Source: Chromohalobacter nigrandesensis (GTDB taxonomy: Bacteria; Pseudomonadota; Gammaproteobacteria; Pseudomonadales; Halomonadaceae). Taken from it: a stretch of 64,000 bases of DNA. Shown in pieces: positions 19,601-28,044 of this stretch. A program made the translations under genes and the position numbers. The stretch's first letter is position 1; each line of letters begins with the position of its first letter. The stretch is from NCBI RefSeq assembly GCF_023061285.1, contig NZ_JAKGAM010000001.1, positions 558,001-622,000 of the forward strand. Direction: 5' to 3'. Under the pieces are notes generated by a model, which was given only the letters and a program-made list of their open reading frames with translations, searched no databases and was not told the origin of the DNA.

Positions 19601-19629
19601 AAAAAACCGCCGTGCAAAGGCACGGCGGT
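19601..19629 (-). terminator. strong hairpin terminator, canonical on the minus strand
   Basis: A 10-bp stem (19606-19615 with 19620-19629) is followed on the minus strand by six T. On the plus strand it has only an upstream A run, so for the CBS gene it would act weakly. No minus-strand gene leads into it. Confidence 0.65.
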
Positions 19630-19765
19630 CAATCGAGAACAGTAAGCTCAAAACGGACTTCCTAGCGACTGCCTGGAATCACGTTTCTTGCATTAACTCA
19701 GACCACGCTGCAGGCAAAAGTTCCCTCGCCTCGCGCATTTTTGTCGGCTGCTGCCGCAATCAGGC

Positions 19766-19794
19766 TTGCCAAGGCCTGGCTCGCTTGATTAACA
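19766..19794 (+). promoter_or_regulatory. candidate tRNA-Gly promoter
   Basis: TTGCCA (19766-19771), a 17-bp spacer, then TTAACA (19789-19794), ending 12 bp before the first tRNA base. The spacing is right for a sigma-70 promoter; the -10 is imperfect. Confidence 0.4.
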
Positions 19795-19806
19795 TCCCTG
19801 CGTCGA

Positions 19807-19882
19807 GCGGGCATAGCTCAGTTGGTAGAGCATCAGCTTCCCAAGCTGAGGGTCGCGAGTTCGAGCCTCGTTGCCCGCTCCA
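19807..19882 (+). tRNA. tRNA-Gly (anticodon CCC)
   Basis: A 76-nt cloverleaf. Acceptor stem GCGGGCA pairs with TGCCCGC; D stem GCTC/GAGC; anticodon stem TCAGC/GCTGA with loop TTCCCAA, so the anticodon is CCC; T arm with GTTCGAGCC. The 3' CCA is encoded, after a T discriminator. Confidence 0.95.
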
Positions 19883-19938
19883 CTTCTTCCTTGTGATTTC
19901 ATCACGCCAGGAGAGTCGCTGCGTCGCGGCGCGATCGC

Positions 19939-20355
19939 ATGCTAGACTCGAGGCTTCGCATCCGTTCGGCCTTTCACCGCCTCATGCTTCTTTTCTTACT
20001 AGTTTTCGCCGTCTGTCTGACGATCCTGGTCGGTACCGTGGCGATGCTGATGCTCAGCCGTACGCCCCGCTACCGGACCGAGCCCGAGCACCTGCTCACG
20101 CTGTTCGATAAAACGCTGGACAAGCGCGTCGGCGTGGCCGAGTGGCACGCGCTGGTCGATTATCCGATTCGCCACGATGCCTACCTCGAAAGCATTCGCT
20201 GTCGTGCACAGCATGTGATGGAGGAGCACGGTAGACCCTGGCAAGTCGCACAGGGAGGCTGCCTGCTATCGCGTGCCGGGCGCGACGAACTCGAGGCAAT
20301 ACGCGACCATTTGCGCGCGCGTCTGTCACTACGGAAGCCTGAACTAGAGGCCTGA
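19939..20355 (+). CDS. hypothetical membrane-anchored protein
   Basis: A 138-aa protein with one N-terminal membrane span (about residues 16-38, LLFLLVFAVCLTILVGTVA) and a charged soluble domain, probably periplasmic, containing two Cys (RCRAQHV and GGCLLSRAG) that could form a disulfide. I do not recognise the family. The first ATG has no clear ribosome site; the ATG at 19984, directly before the hydrophobic segment, is an alternative. It lies between tRNA-Gly and the AraC gene. Confidence 0.6.
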   Translation: MLDSRLRIRSAFHRLMLLFLLVFAVCLTILVGTVAMLMLSRTPRYRTEPEHLLTLFDKTLDKRVGVAEWHALVDYPIRHDAYLESIRCRAQHVMEEHGRPWQVAQGGCLLSRAGRDELEAIRDHLRARLSLRKPELEA

Positions 20356-20418
20356 GAATTGCGCCTCACGCACCATGGGCGGGTATGGTAAGCTCACTGC
20401 GAAGCTCAGGAGGGCCCC

Positions 20419-21207
20419 ATGAGCAGCAGCATTCGTCTGACGCCACTCGACAACACCGTCAAGCATCACGGCCATGCCTTCCATCAGATCGTCATCGGCC
20501 TGGCAGGTCATGCCGAATTCGAGATCGAGGGCCTGGGCGGCTCCATCGCGCCTCTATCCGGCTGTATCGTCCCGATCAATCATGTGCACTATTACGAAGG
20601 CATCGGTGACAACCGCCAGTTGATTCTCGACCTTCCGGATGACTCGCCCTCGCTGACCGGCGGCCATCGCGAACTGGCCAGCCTGTTCGATGCGCCGCGC
20701 TATTTCACGCTCGACGACCCCCTGCGCAACTATCTCAACTTCGTGGTGCAGGAAATGTCGCAGCCGCGCCACGCCGATGGCGAATTGCTCGCCACCACCT
20801 TCTTGAGCTGCCTGCATGCCCGCCTGGCTGCGCCGACGGCGCTCGATAACGGCCGCACACTGGATCTCGACACCATCGATCGCTACATCGACAGCCACCT
20901 TGCCGAGCGTGTGACGGTCAAAGACCTGGCGCGCCTGGCCTGCCTGAGCGAGGCACATTTCGGTGAACGCTTTCGGCGCCATACGGGGCTGACACCGTAC
21001 CAATACCTGTTACGCCGCCGCCTCGAGCGCGCAAGCATCTTGCTGCGCACCGTCGGCGCGCCACTCAGCGAGATCGCAGCACGCACGGGATTCGCCAATC
21101 AAAGCGCCCTGTCGCATGCCTTCCGACGCCACCATGGCCAGTCTCCCTCGCAATGGCGTCGAGGCGCTACCGCTTCCGTCACGACCACGCCGCCCATCAT
21201 AGACTAA
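20419..21207 (+). CDS. AraC family transcriptional regulator, probable proline-use regulator
   Basis: A 262-aa protein with an N-terminal cupin-like sensing domain (residues 1 to about 130) and a C-terminal AraC double helix-turn-helix (about 155-250: VTVKDLARLACLSEAHFGERF, then IAARTGFANQSALSHAF). AGGAGG precedes the ATG. The gene lies upstream of putA in the same direction. In Pseudomonas aeruginosa the AraC-type PruR activates putA, so a similar role is inferred here; effector binding cannot be read from sequence. Confidence 0.85.
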   Translation: MSSSIRLTPLDNTVKHHGHAFHQIVIGLAGHAEFEIEGLGGSIAPLSGCIVPINHVHYYEGIGDNRQLILDLPDDSPSLTGGHRELASLFDAPRYFTLDDPLRNYLNFVVQEMSQPRHADGELLATTFLSCLHARLAAPTALDNGRTLDLDTIDRYIDSHLAERVTVKDLARLACLSEAHFGERFRRHTGLTPYQYLLRRRLERASILLRTVGAPLSEIAARTGFANQSALSHAFRRHHGQSPSQWRRGATASVTTTPPIID

Positions 21208-21286
21208 GGTCTAAAATTCAAGCCCATCTCTTCTTCTGCCGTGTTTTTTGACACAAACACCCGGGAAATTGGCAAGACCGGGCACG

Positions 21287-21315
21287 CTGACCCACTCTAA
21301 AGTCGACGCTATACA
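21287..21315 (+). promoter_or_regulatory. candidate putA promoter
   Basis: CTGACC (21287-21292), 17-bp spacer, TATACA (21310-21315). A start point about 7 bp further on would exclude upstream start codons and supports the putA ATG at 21398. Confidence 0.4.
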
Positions 21316-21397
21316 ATATAACCAGGACGCCGCTACTGGCGCCGACTCCGCACGCCTACCTTCATTATTGCGTCGCCGATCATCACGGGGTCATGAC

Positions 21398-24300
21398 ATG
21401 CAAAATGCCAACACCATGCTGGAAAACGCCACCTGGAACGACGATCTCGACACGCTGTTCGCACGTGTCAGCGATTATTACAGCGTCGGGGAAGACGCCT
21501 ATGTCGCCAAGCTGGTCGCGTTCTTGCGTACCGAAGAGCAAGACTTCAAGCGCATCGCCACGCAAACCGCCGAGCTGGTGCGCGAAGTCCGCGAGATGGA
21601 TACGGCGGTCGACTCCATCGATGAACTGCTGCAGGAATACAGTCTCGATACCCATGAAGGCTTGATGTTGATGTGCCTGGCCGAGGCCATGCTCCGCATT
21701 CCCGACAAGGCCACCGCCGACGCCCTGATCGAAGACAAGCTGGGGCCCGCCGACTGGAAGGCACACGTCGGTCGGAGCGAGTCATGGTTCGTCAATGCTT
21801 CCACCTGGGGGCTTCTGATGACCGGCCGCGTTCTGCAACTCGACCAGCCCCGCGAAGGCAAGCCCGCCACCTTCATCAACAAGATGGTCAATCGCATGGG
21901 CGAGCCGGTGATTCGTCGCGCCATGTATCAGGCGATGAAGATCATGGGCAAGCAGTTCGTGCTGGGGCGGACCATTGACGAGGCCCTGAAACGCTCGCAG
22001 CCGCTGTTCGACAAGGGCTACACCTACTCGTATGACATGCTCGGCGAGGCGGCGCGCACGCGGCCCGACGCCGGTCGTTATTTCGACGATTACGCCCAGG
22101 CCATCGAGCGGGTCGGTGCTACCAGCCGCAAGCTGGATACCACGACGCCAGCGCCCTCGGTGTCGATCAAGCTGTCAGCTTTGCATCCGCGTTACGAATT
22201 CGGGCGCCGTCCTCAGATCCTCGAGGAACTTACCGACAGCGTCCGTCGGCTCGCCTCGCTGGCCCGCGAGAACAACGTTGCCATCACCATCGATGCCGAG
22301 GAAGCCGACCGCCTGGAATTGTCGCTGGAGGTCTTCCGCGACGTATTCGAAAGCGATGTCTGCCGGGGCTGGGGGCACTTTGGACTGGTGGTACAGGCCT
22401 ATTCCAAGCGTGTCTTGCCGGTTCTGCACTACATAAACCGCCTCGCCGATCAGTGTGGCGACGAAATCCCGCTACGCCTGGTCAAGGGCGCCTACTGGGA
22501 TACCGAAATCAAGGAAGCCCAGCAGCAAGGGCTCGACGGCTACCCGGTCTTCACTCGCAAGGCATGCACCGACGTCACCTACCTGGCCTGCGTGCATTTC
22601 CTGCTTTCCGAGAATACCCGGGGGCGGATCTTTCCGCAGTTCGCGACGCACAACGCCCACACCATCAGCACCATCCTGGAACTCGCCAATGCGGGGGACC
22701 GTCATTTCGAGTTCCAACGCCTGCATGGCATGGGCGAAGCGCTCTACGAGGCCGCGCTCAAGCGAGCGCCACAGGGCACTTACTGCCGGATCTACGCGCC
22801 GGTAGGCGCACACAAGGACCTTCTGCCCTACCTCGTGCGGCGCTTGCTTGAAAACGGCGCCAATTCGTCTTTCGTGCACCAGTTGGTCGATCCTAGCGTG
22901 CCCGTCGAAAGTCTCTGCGAGCATCCGGTAGAGACCTTGGCGCAATACGACACTTATGCCAATCCACGGATTCCGCTGCCACGCGATATCTATGGGGAAA
23001 AACGCAAGAACTCCAAGGGCGTCAACTTGAACATCAACAGCCAATATCAACCGCTGATCGACACCATGGCGACATTCATGGACAGCGAACACCACATCAA
23101 GCCACTGCTGGCCTTCGACGTGGAAGACGATGCCGCACAGCGACACGACGTCCTCAGCCCTTACGATACCCGCCAGCGCGTGGGCAGCGTGCAATGGACC
23201 ACCAGCGAGCAGGCCCAACGTGCCGTGGATGCTGCCTGGAAAGCCTTTCCGCGCTGGAGCGACACGCCGGTCGAGGAGCGCGCGGCCATTCTCGAGCGTT
23301 TCGCCGACTTGATGGAAGAGCACCTCGCCGAACTGATGACGCTGTGCTCTCGCGAAGGCGGCAAGCTGCTCACCGATGGTGTCGACGAGATCCGCGAAGC
23401 GGTGGATTTCTGCCGCTACTATGCGATGCGTGCCCGCGAGATGTTTGACGCGCCGATTCCGCTTCCCGGCCCGACCGGCGAGTCCAACGAGCTGATCCTG
23501 TCCGGCAAGGGCGTATTCGCCGCCATCAGCCCGTGGAATTTCCCGGTGGCGATTTTCTGCGGCCAGATGGTCGCCGCCGCCGTCGCTGGCAATCCGGTGC
23601 TCGCCAAGCCGGCCGAGCAGACCTCGCTGATCGCGCACCGCGTCGTGGAGCTGCTTCATGAAGCCGGCATGCCGCGCGACGTGGTGCAATTGCTGCCCGG
23701 CGATGGCCCCACCGTGGGCAGCGTGCTGACAGGTGATGCTCGTATCACCGGCGTCGTCTTCACCGGCGGCACGAACACCGCGCAAATCATCAACCGTGCC
23801 CTCGCCGACCGCGAAGGTGCCGCGCTGCCGACTCTGATCGCCGAAACCGGTGGCTTGAACGCCATGATCGTCGATTCCACCGCGCTCCCCGAACAGGTCG
23901 TCGCCGACGTAGTAGCCTCGGCATTCCAGAGCGCCGGCCAGCGTTGTAGCGCCTTGCGTGTGCTTTACATCCAGGAAGACGTCGCCGACCACGTCATCGA
24001 GCTGCTCAAGGGCGCCATGGCGGAACTGCATATCGGCGACCCGCGCGACCTGGGGACCGATGTCGGTCCGGTCATCGACGAGGACGCCCATCGTCAACTC
24101 AGCGATTACATCGTGCGCCTCAAGGAGGAAGGCCGCCTGGTGGCCGAGGCAAAGCCCGATGCCGACGCCACGGCGCACGGTCACTTCATTGCACCGACCG
24201 CGTTCGAGATCGAAGGCATCGACGCACTGGAGAGCGAGCAATTCGGGCCGATATTACACATAGCCCGATATAGCAGTGCAGACATCGACCATGTCATCGA

Positions 24301-24589
24301 TACCATCAACGCCAAGGGCTATGGCCTGACATTCGGTATTCACAGCCGCAACGAATCCTTCGCCGCTGAAATAGCGCAGAAAATTCGAGTGGGTAATGTC
24401 TACGTCAATCGTAATATCATCGGCGCCGTCGTAGGCGTACAGCCTTTCGGTGGCCAGGGCTTGTCGGGCACTGGTCCCAAAGCGGGCGGACCGCATTATC
24501 TGCAGCGGTTCGCCACGGAGAAGACCCGCACCATCAATACCGCCGCCCTGGGTGGCAATGCGTCTCTGCTCGCGCTGGGAGACGAGTGA
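21398..24589 (+). CDS. putA: bifunctional proline dehydrogenase / L-glutamate-gamma-semialdehyde dehydrogenase
   Basis: PutA oxidises proline to glutamate in two steps with substrate channelling. The 1063-aa product has an N-terminal PRODH domain with an FAD-binding barrel (about 60-500; VSIKLSALHPRYE, LRLVKGAYWD), then an aldehyde dehydrogenase domain (about 580-1050) with SPWNFPVAIF, general base E816 (AETGG) and nucleophile C850 (GQRCSALR). It lacks the ribbon-helix-helix domain of trifunctional E. coli PutA, so it cannot repress its own operon that way. The start is uncertain: the frame is open to 21248 and the ribosome site at 21398 is weak. Confidence 0.93.
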   Translation: MQNANTMLENATWNDDLDTLFARVSDYYSVGEDAYVAKLVAFLRTEEQDFKRIATQTAELVREVREMDTAVDSIDELLQEYSLDTHEGLMLMCLAEAMLRIPDKATADALIEDKLGPADWKAHVGRSESWFVNASTWGLLMTGRVLQLDQPREGKPATFINKMVNRMGEPVIRRAMYQAMKIMGKQFVLGRTIDEALKRSQPLFDKGYTYSYDMLGEAARTRPDAGRYFDDYAQAIERVGATSRKLDTTTPAPSVSIKLSALHPRYEFGRRPQILEELTDSVRRLASLARENNVAITIDAEEADRLELSLEVFRDVFESDVCRGWGHFGLVVQAYSKRVLPVLHYINRLADQCGDEIPLRLVKGAYWDTEIKEAQQQGLDGYPVFTRKACTDVTYLACVHFLLSENTRGRIFPQFATHNAHTISTILELANAGDRHFEFQRLHGMGEALYEAALKRAPQGTYCRIYAPVGAHKDLLPYLVRRLLENGANSSFVHQLVDPSVPVESLCEHPVETLAQYDTYANPRIPLPRDIYGEKRKNSKGVNLNINSQYQPLIDTMATFMDSEHHIKPLLAFDVEDDAAQRHDVLSPYDTRQRVGSVQWTTSEQAQRAVDAAWKAFPRWSDTPVEERAAILERFADLMEEHLAELMTLCSREGGKLLTDGVDEIREAVDFCRYYAMRAREMFDAPIPLPGPTGESNELILSGKGVFAAISPWNFPVAIFCGQMVAAAVAGNPVLAKPAEQTSLIAHRVVELLHEAGMPRDVVQLLPGDGPTVGSVLTGDARITGVVFTGGTNTAQIINRALADREGAALPTLIAETGGLNAMIVDSTALPEQVVADVVASAFQSAGQRCSALRVLYIQEDVADHVIELLKGAMAELHIGDPRDLGTDVGPVIDEDAHRQLSDYIVRLKEEGRLVAEAKPDADATAHGHFIAPTAFEIEGIDALESEQFGPILHIARYSSADIDHVIDTINAKGYGLTFGIHSRNESFAAEIAQKIRVGNVYVNRNIIGAVVGVQPFGGQGLSGTGPKAGGPHYLQRFATEKTRTINTAALGGNASLLALGDE

Positions 24590-24630
24590 TGTTCACTCGT
24601 CATCGAACAACAAACGGAGGGAACCCCCTC

Positions 24631-24749
24631 ATGGCCATAACACTGTCACCATCGGCTTCACCTCCGCGCTCGGCCTGTTGATGATGCTAGTCATCAGCGT
24701 TCTGGCTCGTATGCGCACACACAATCTACCGGAACTACATCCGGCCTAA
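24631..24749 (+). pseudogene. possible frameshifted small single-span membrane protein
   Basis: Between putA and putP an ATG at 24631 with GGAGGG upstream opens a frame of only 16 codons. The next frame, open to a TAA at 24749, encodes a hydrophobic helix (TIGFTSALGLLMMLVISVLA) with a basic end. One extra base after the ATG would join them into a protein of about 40 aa. This could be a broken small gene or a chance hydrophobic frame; evidence is weak. Confidence 0.22.
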
Positions 24750-24782
24750 TAACTAAGATAATCAAGAACAGGAGACGTTTTT

Positions 24783-26273
24783 ATGGCTATTGGTGTTTGG
24801 ATCAGCCTTTTTGCTTATTTTGTGCTCATGATCGGCATAGGCCTTTATGCCATGCGCACATCCACGTCCACCTCTGAAGACTACATGCTGGGCGGTCGAA
24901 CCCTCAGTCCCAAAGTGGCGGCCCTGTCGGCCGGCGCGTCGGACATGAGCGGCTGGTTGCTGCTGGGTTTGCCCGGGGCGATGTTCGTCTCTGGCTTGGG
25001 CTCGGCCTGGATCGGTATCGGCCTGTTCGTGGGGGCATTCTTCAACTGGGTGCTGGTCGCACCACGCCTGCGTGAACAGACGGTTCACTATGGCAATGCG
25101 ATCACCATTCCAGCATTCTTGGCCAACCGATTTCCGACCCGGGCAATGTCGCTGAGGACGGTATCCGCTATCGTGATCGTCGTGTTCTTCGCGGTCTACA
25201 CGGCATCAGGCTTGGTGGCAGGCGGTAAGTTGTTCGAAAGCGCATTTTCCGGCGTCATCAACATCGGGGGGCTGAGCGATTACGCAGTGGGCGTCGTCAT
25301 CACACTGGGTGTAGTACTTGTCTATACGGTCGTCGGCGGCTTTTTGGCCGTGAGCATGACGGACTTCGTGCAAGGCTGCATCATGATGCTGGCACTGGTG
25401 ATCATGCCGGCGGTTGTGATCTTCGGCGATGGCGGCGGCGGTTTCACCCAGGCCACACAAACCCTCAATGACGTCGATCCCACGCTGCTCTCGTGGACGG
25501 ATGGACTGACCTTCATCGGCTGGCTGTCTGCGGTGGCCTGGGGGCTGGGTTATTTCGGGCAACCGCACATCATCGTGCGCTTCATGGCCATCCGATCGCT
25601 GAAGGATGTGCCGATCGCGCGTAACATCGGCATGAGCTGGATGCTCATCTCCCTGATCGGTGCGGTCTCTCTGGGGATATTCGGACGGGCCTATGCAATT
25701 CGCAACGGTATGGATGTCGAAGATCCGGAAACGATCTTCATCATCCTGGCGGATCTGCTGTTCCATCCGCTGATCACCGGCTTTCTCTATGCCGCCCTGC
25801 TTGCGGCCATCATGAGCACCGTGTCCAGTCAGCTTCTGGTGGCGTCTTCATCACTGACCGAGGACTTCTACCGCCTGTTCCTGCGTAAGCAGGCAACGGA
25901 GAAGGAAACCGTTACCATCGGCCGAGCCAGTGTCGTATTGGTTGGCTTGGTAGCAGCCTTCATCGCATCTGACCCGAACTCCCAGGTCCTGGGGCTGGTC
26001 AGTAATGCCTGGGCAGGCTTCGGTGCGGCGTTCGGTCCCTTGATCATCCTCTCGCTGATGTGGTCACGCACCAACGGCGCAGGCGCCATAGCAGGCATGG
26101 TCGTGGGTGCTGTCACCGTCATGATCTGGATTTCACTGGGCTGGAACGCAGCGTTCCTGGGAGGTCCCGGTGTCTACGAGATCATTCCTGGCTTTATCGC
26201 GTCCTTCATTGCGATCCTAGTGGTGAGCAATATGACGAAAGATGCCGGAGAGTATAAGCAAGTCTCTCGCTAA
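24783..26273 (+). CDS. putP: sodium/proline symporter
   Basis: PutP is a solute:sodium symporter (SSS family) that brings in proline with Na+. The 496-aa product is the normal length, with about 13 hydrophobic segments. Signatures include SEDYMLGGRTLSPKVAALSAGASDMSGWLL (conserved core SAGASDMSGW), WGLGYFGQPHIIVRFMA and the LLAAIMSTVSSQLLV segment with Na+-binding Ser residues. AGGAG precedes the ATG. It lies 193 bp after putA; the two form the proline uptake and use pair. Proline is also an osmoprotectant in halophiles. Confidence 0.95.
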   Translation: MAIGVWISLFAYFVLMIGIGLYAMRTSTSTSEDYMLGGRTLSPKVAALSAGASDMSGWLLLGLPGAMFVSGLGSAWIGIGLFVGAFFNWVLVAPRLREQTVHYGNAITIPAFLANRFPTRAMSLRTVSAIVIVVFFAVYTASGLVAGGKLFESAFSGVINIGGLSDYAVGVVITLGVVLVYTVVGGFLAVSMTDFVQGCIMMLALVIMPAVVIFGDGGGGFTQATQTLNDVDPTLLSWTDGLTFIGWLSAVAWGLGYFGQPHIIVRFMAIRSLKDVPIARNIGMSWMLISLIGAVSLGIFGRAYAIRNGMDVEDPETIFIILADLLFHPLITGFLYAALLAAIMSTVSSQLLVASSSLTEDFYRLFLRKQATEKETVTIGRASVVLVGLVAAFIASDPNSQVLGLVSNAWAGFGAAFGPLIILSLMWSRTNGAGAIAGMVVGAVTVMIWISLGWNAAFLGGPGVYEIIPGFIASFIAILVVSNMTKDAGEYKQVSR

Positions 26274-26302
26274 AAGAGCGCGCATAGCGCATTAGAGTAG
26301 TG

Positions 26303-26327
26303 AAAGGGCTCCTGCGGGAGCCCTTTT
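26303..26327 (+). terminator. intrinsic terminator after putP
   Basis: gggctcc (26306-26312) pairs with ggagccc (26317-26323) around loop tgcg, followed by TTTT; flanking A/T bases extend the stem. It lies 30 bp after the putP stop and abuts the convergent GtrA-like gene. Confidence 0.85.
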
Positions 26328-26713
26328 CAATGCGATTCGCCAAAAGCCCAAAAGCGCGATGCCAGGTAAGTGAGCACCGGCACCGTCAATGTCGCGATCG
26401 CTACGGCGACAAAGCCGTTTAGCGGGGTCACGGCCAATAAAGCGGCCAATATTCCGTTATTGAGGGCGAAACCCAACGCCGCCACCAGGAAGAAACGCCT
26501 TGCTCGACCACGTCGGCGGAAGGTAACGCGCCGATGCCCGATCAACGACACCTGAAAAGCCGCCAAAAACGCCAAGAGATTCGCCACGAATTCGGACATC
26601 CCCGGCCACAGGCCGAGCAGTACGCCCGCCACCAGCAAATGTACCCCTGTCGCGATGCCCCCGACGAGCCCGAAACGCGCGGCTATCCCGGCCTCCCCCA
26701 CGAGCCGACTCAT
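26327..26713 (-). CDS. GtrA family membrane protein
   Basis: A 128-aa protein with four predicted membrane helices of the GtrA type (RFGLVGGIATGVHLLVAG near the N-terminus, VANLLAFLAAFQVSLIGHRRVTF in the middle). GtrA proteins are thought to flip or present polyprenyl-phosphate sugars made by a GtrB partner. The start overlaps the stop of the upstream glycosyltransferase by 4 bp (ATGA), the usual gtrB-gtrA coupling. Confidence 0.88.
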   Translation of the reverse strand: MSRLVGEAGIAARFGLVGGIATGVHLLVAGVLLGLWPGMSEFVANLLAFLAAFQVSLIGHRRVTFRRRGRARRFFLVAALGFALNNGILAALLAVTPLNGFVAVAIATLTVPVLTYLASRFWAFGESH

Positions 26714-27729
26714 GGTTCACTATCGCCTCGTCGGCGCGACGCGCGTGGCGTCTCGCTATCTTCGGCGACCAAGTAAAGCGGCCGATGCTTGGCTTCGACG
26801 AAGAGGCGCCCCACGTATTCCCCCAGCACACCGATCGACAACAATTGCATGCCGCCAAAAAACAGGATCGCCGTCATCAACGAGGCATAGCCGGGCACGT
26901 CGCTACCAAACAACACCACGCGCCCCACCAGTAATACGATGTACAAGAAAGCGATCAAAGCGATCACCGCCCCGAAGTAGGACCAGATCCGCAGCGGCCA
27001 GGTGGAAAAACTCACCACACCGTCCAGCGCGAAGTTCCACAGCTTCCAATAGTTGAATTTACTCTTCCCCGTCTCGCGGGACGGACGCGCATAATAAACT
27101 CCGGTGGTGCGATACCCCGGCCAGGAGAATAGCCCTTTCATGAACCGGCTACGCTCCGGCAAGCGGTTGATGGCATCGACCACGCATCGATCCATGAGCC
27201 GAAAGTCCCCGGCGTTACGCGGAATCGGCGTATCGGCCATACGGTTGAAGAAGCGATAGAACAAGCCAGCAGTGGCACGCTTGGTATGGGTATCCTCATC
27301 GCGAGTGCCGCGCACGCCATACACCATGTCGTAGCCTTCCTCACGCCACAAACGCACGAACTCGAGGATCACCTCTGGCGGGTCCTGTAGATCGACATCC
27401 ATGGGCACGATGGCATCGCCACAGGCATGCGCGAGCCCCGCCGATAGCGCCGCCTCCTTGCCAAAGTTGCGGGTCAACGAGAGGTAGCGTACCCGGGCAT
27501 CTTGTGCATGCGCGTGGCGTAAGCTGGTCAGGGTCGCATCCTGCGATCCGTCATCGATAAAGAGCACTTCCCAGCGCGCAATATGACCATCCAGGGCGTC
27601 ACGGACCGCTTGAAGAAAACCCGAAATGGCGGCTTCTTCGTTCACGACCGGCACTACGATGGACAACAGCCAACCAGCGCCGGGGGCTTCTCCTCGCTCC
27701 CCATCGCTCGACGACGATGATAGTTCCAT
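26710..27729 (-). CDS. GtrB-like family 2 glycosyltransferase
   Basis: A 339-aa membrane-anchored GT2 enzyme related to GtrB/dolichyl-phosphate sugar synthases. It has SIVVPVVNEEAA, IDDGSQDAT, the metal-binding PMDVDLQDPPE and the acceptor region RSRFMKGLFSW, then two C-terminal membrane spans (about 240-265 and 278-310). It should move a sugar from a nucleotide donor to undecaprenyl phosphate on the cytoplasmic face; the sugar is unknown. GGAGG precedes the ATG. No third, strain-specific gtr gene follows. Confidence 0.88.
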   Translation of the reverse strand: MELSSSSSDGERGEAPGAGWLLSIVVPVVNEEAAISGFLQAVRDALDGHIARWEVLFIDDGSQDATLTSLRHAHAQDARVRYLSLTRNFGKEAALSAGLAHACGDAIVPMDVDLQDPPEVILEFVRLWREEGYDMVYGVRGTRDEDTHTKRATAGLFYRFFNRMADTPIPRNAGDFRLMDRCVVDAINRLPERSRFMKGLFSWPGYRTTGVYYARPSRETGKSKFNYWKLWNFALDGVVSFSTWPLRIWSYFGAVIALIAFLYIVLLVGRVVLFGSDVPGYASLMTAILFFGGMQLLSIGVLGEYVGRLFVEAKHRPLYLVAEDSETPRASRRRGDSEP

Positions 27730-28044
27730 CTCTTCCTCCGCTTTTCAGTTCGCCACGATCAACCATAGACTCAGCGTCGCCAGATCCACCCCATCAACGC
27801 ACTCCTTCACAATGAGCTCACTTGGCAGTTAAGAGGTTTTTTACCCGCTTGGCGAATTCGATCATTGCAATGCCACGATACCCGCATGGTGCCGCACTCG
27901 CCCACCATGGTGAATCATGCTCATCAGACGGAAAGAAACAGTGTTTGAAAATTCTTCTGGACTTAAAAAACACTGTTTCCTATACTACAAGCGTTGATAC
28001 GGAAACGCCGTTCGATACGGCGCTGTAACCTAAAGGAGTGTCCC
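27730..28044. other. regulatory intergenic region before the OmpW-like gene
   Basis: 315 bp between the divergent glycosyltransferase and OmpW-like genes. The distal part shows nothing I can name. The last 110 bp hold two AAACA-N-TGTTT palindromes and a candidate promoter (TATACT at 27981-27986), then the ribosome site AAGGAG. No small gene is convincing. Confidence 0.6.
27935..27979 (+). promoter_or_regulatory. paired PsrA-like operators over the OmpW-gene promoter
   Basis: Two palindromes, aaacaGtgttt (27936-27946) and aaacaCtgttt (27968-27978), lie 32 bp centre to centre. With flanks they read GAAAC-AGT-GTTTG and AAAAC-ACT-GTTTC, close to the published Pseudomonas PsrA consensus (G/C)AAAC-N2-4-GTTT(G/C). 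The second site ends just before a TATACT -10, so binding would block transcription. The regulator's identity is inferred. Confidence 0.5.

Noticed and set aside
22472-24241. 589-aa open frame on the minus strand
   Set aside because: It lies wholly opposite putA, whose domains and catalytic residues are clear; long antisense frames are expected in high-GC coding DNA.
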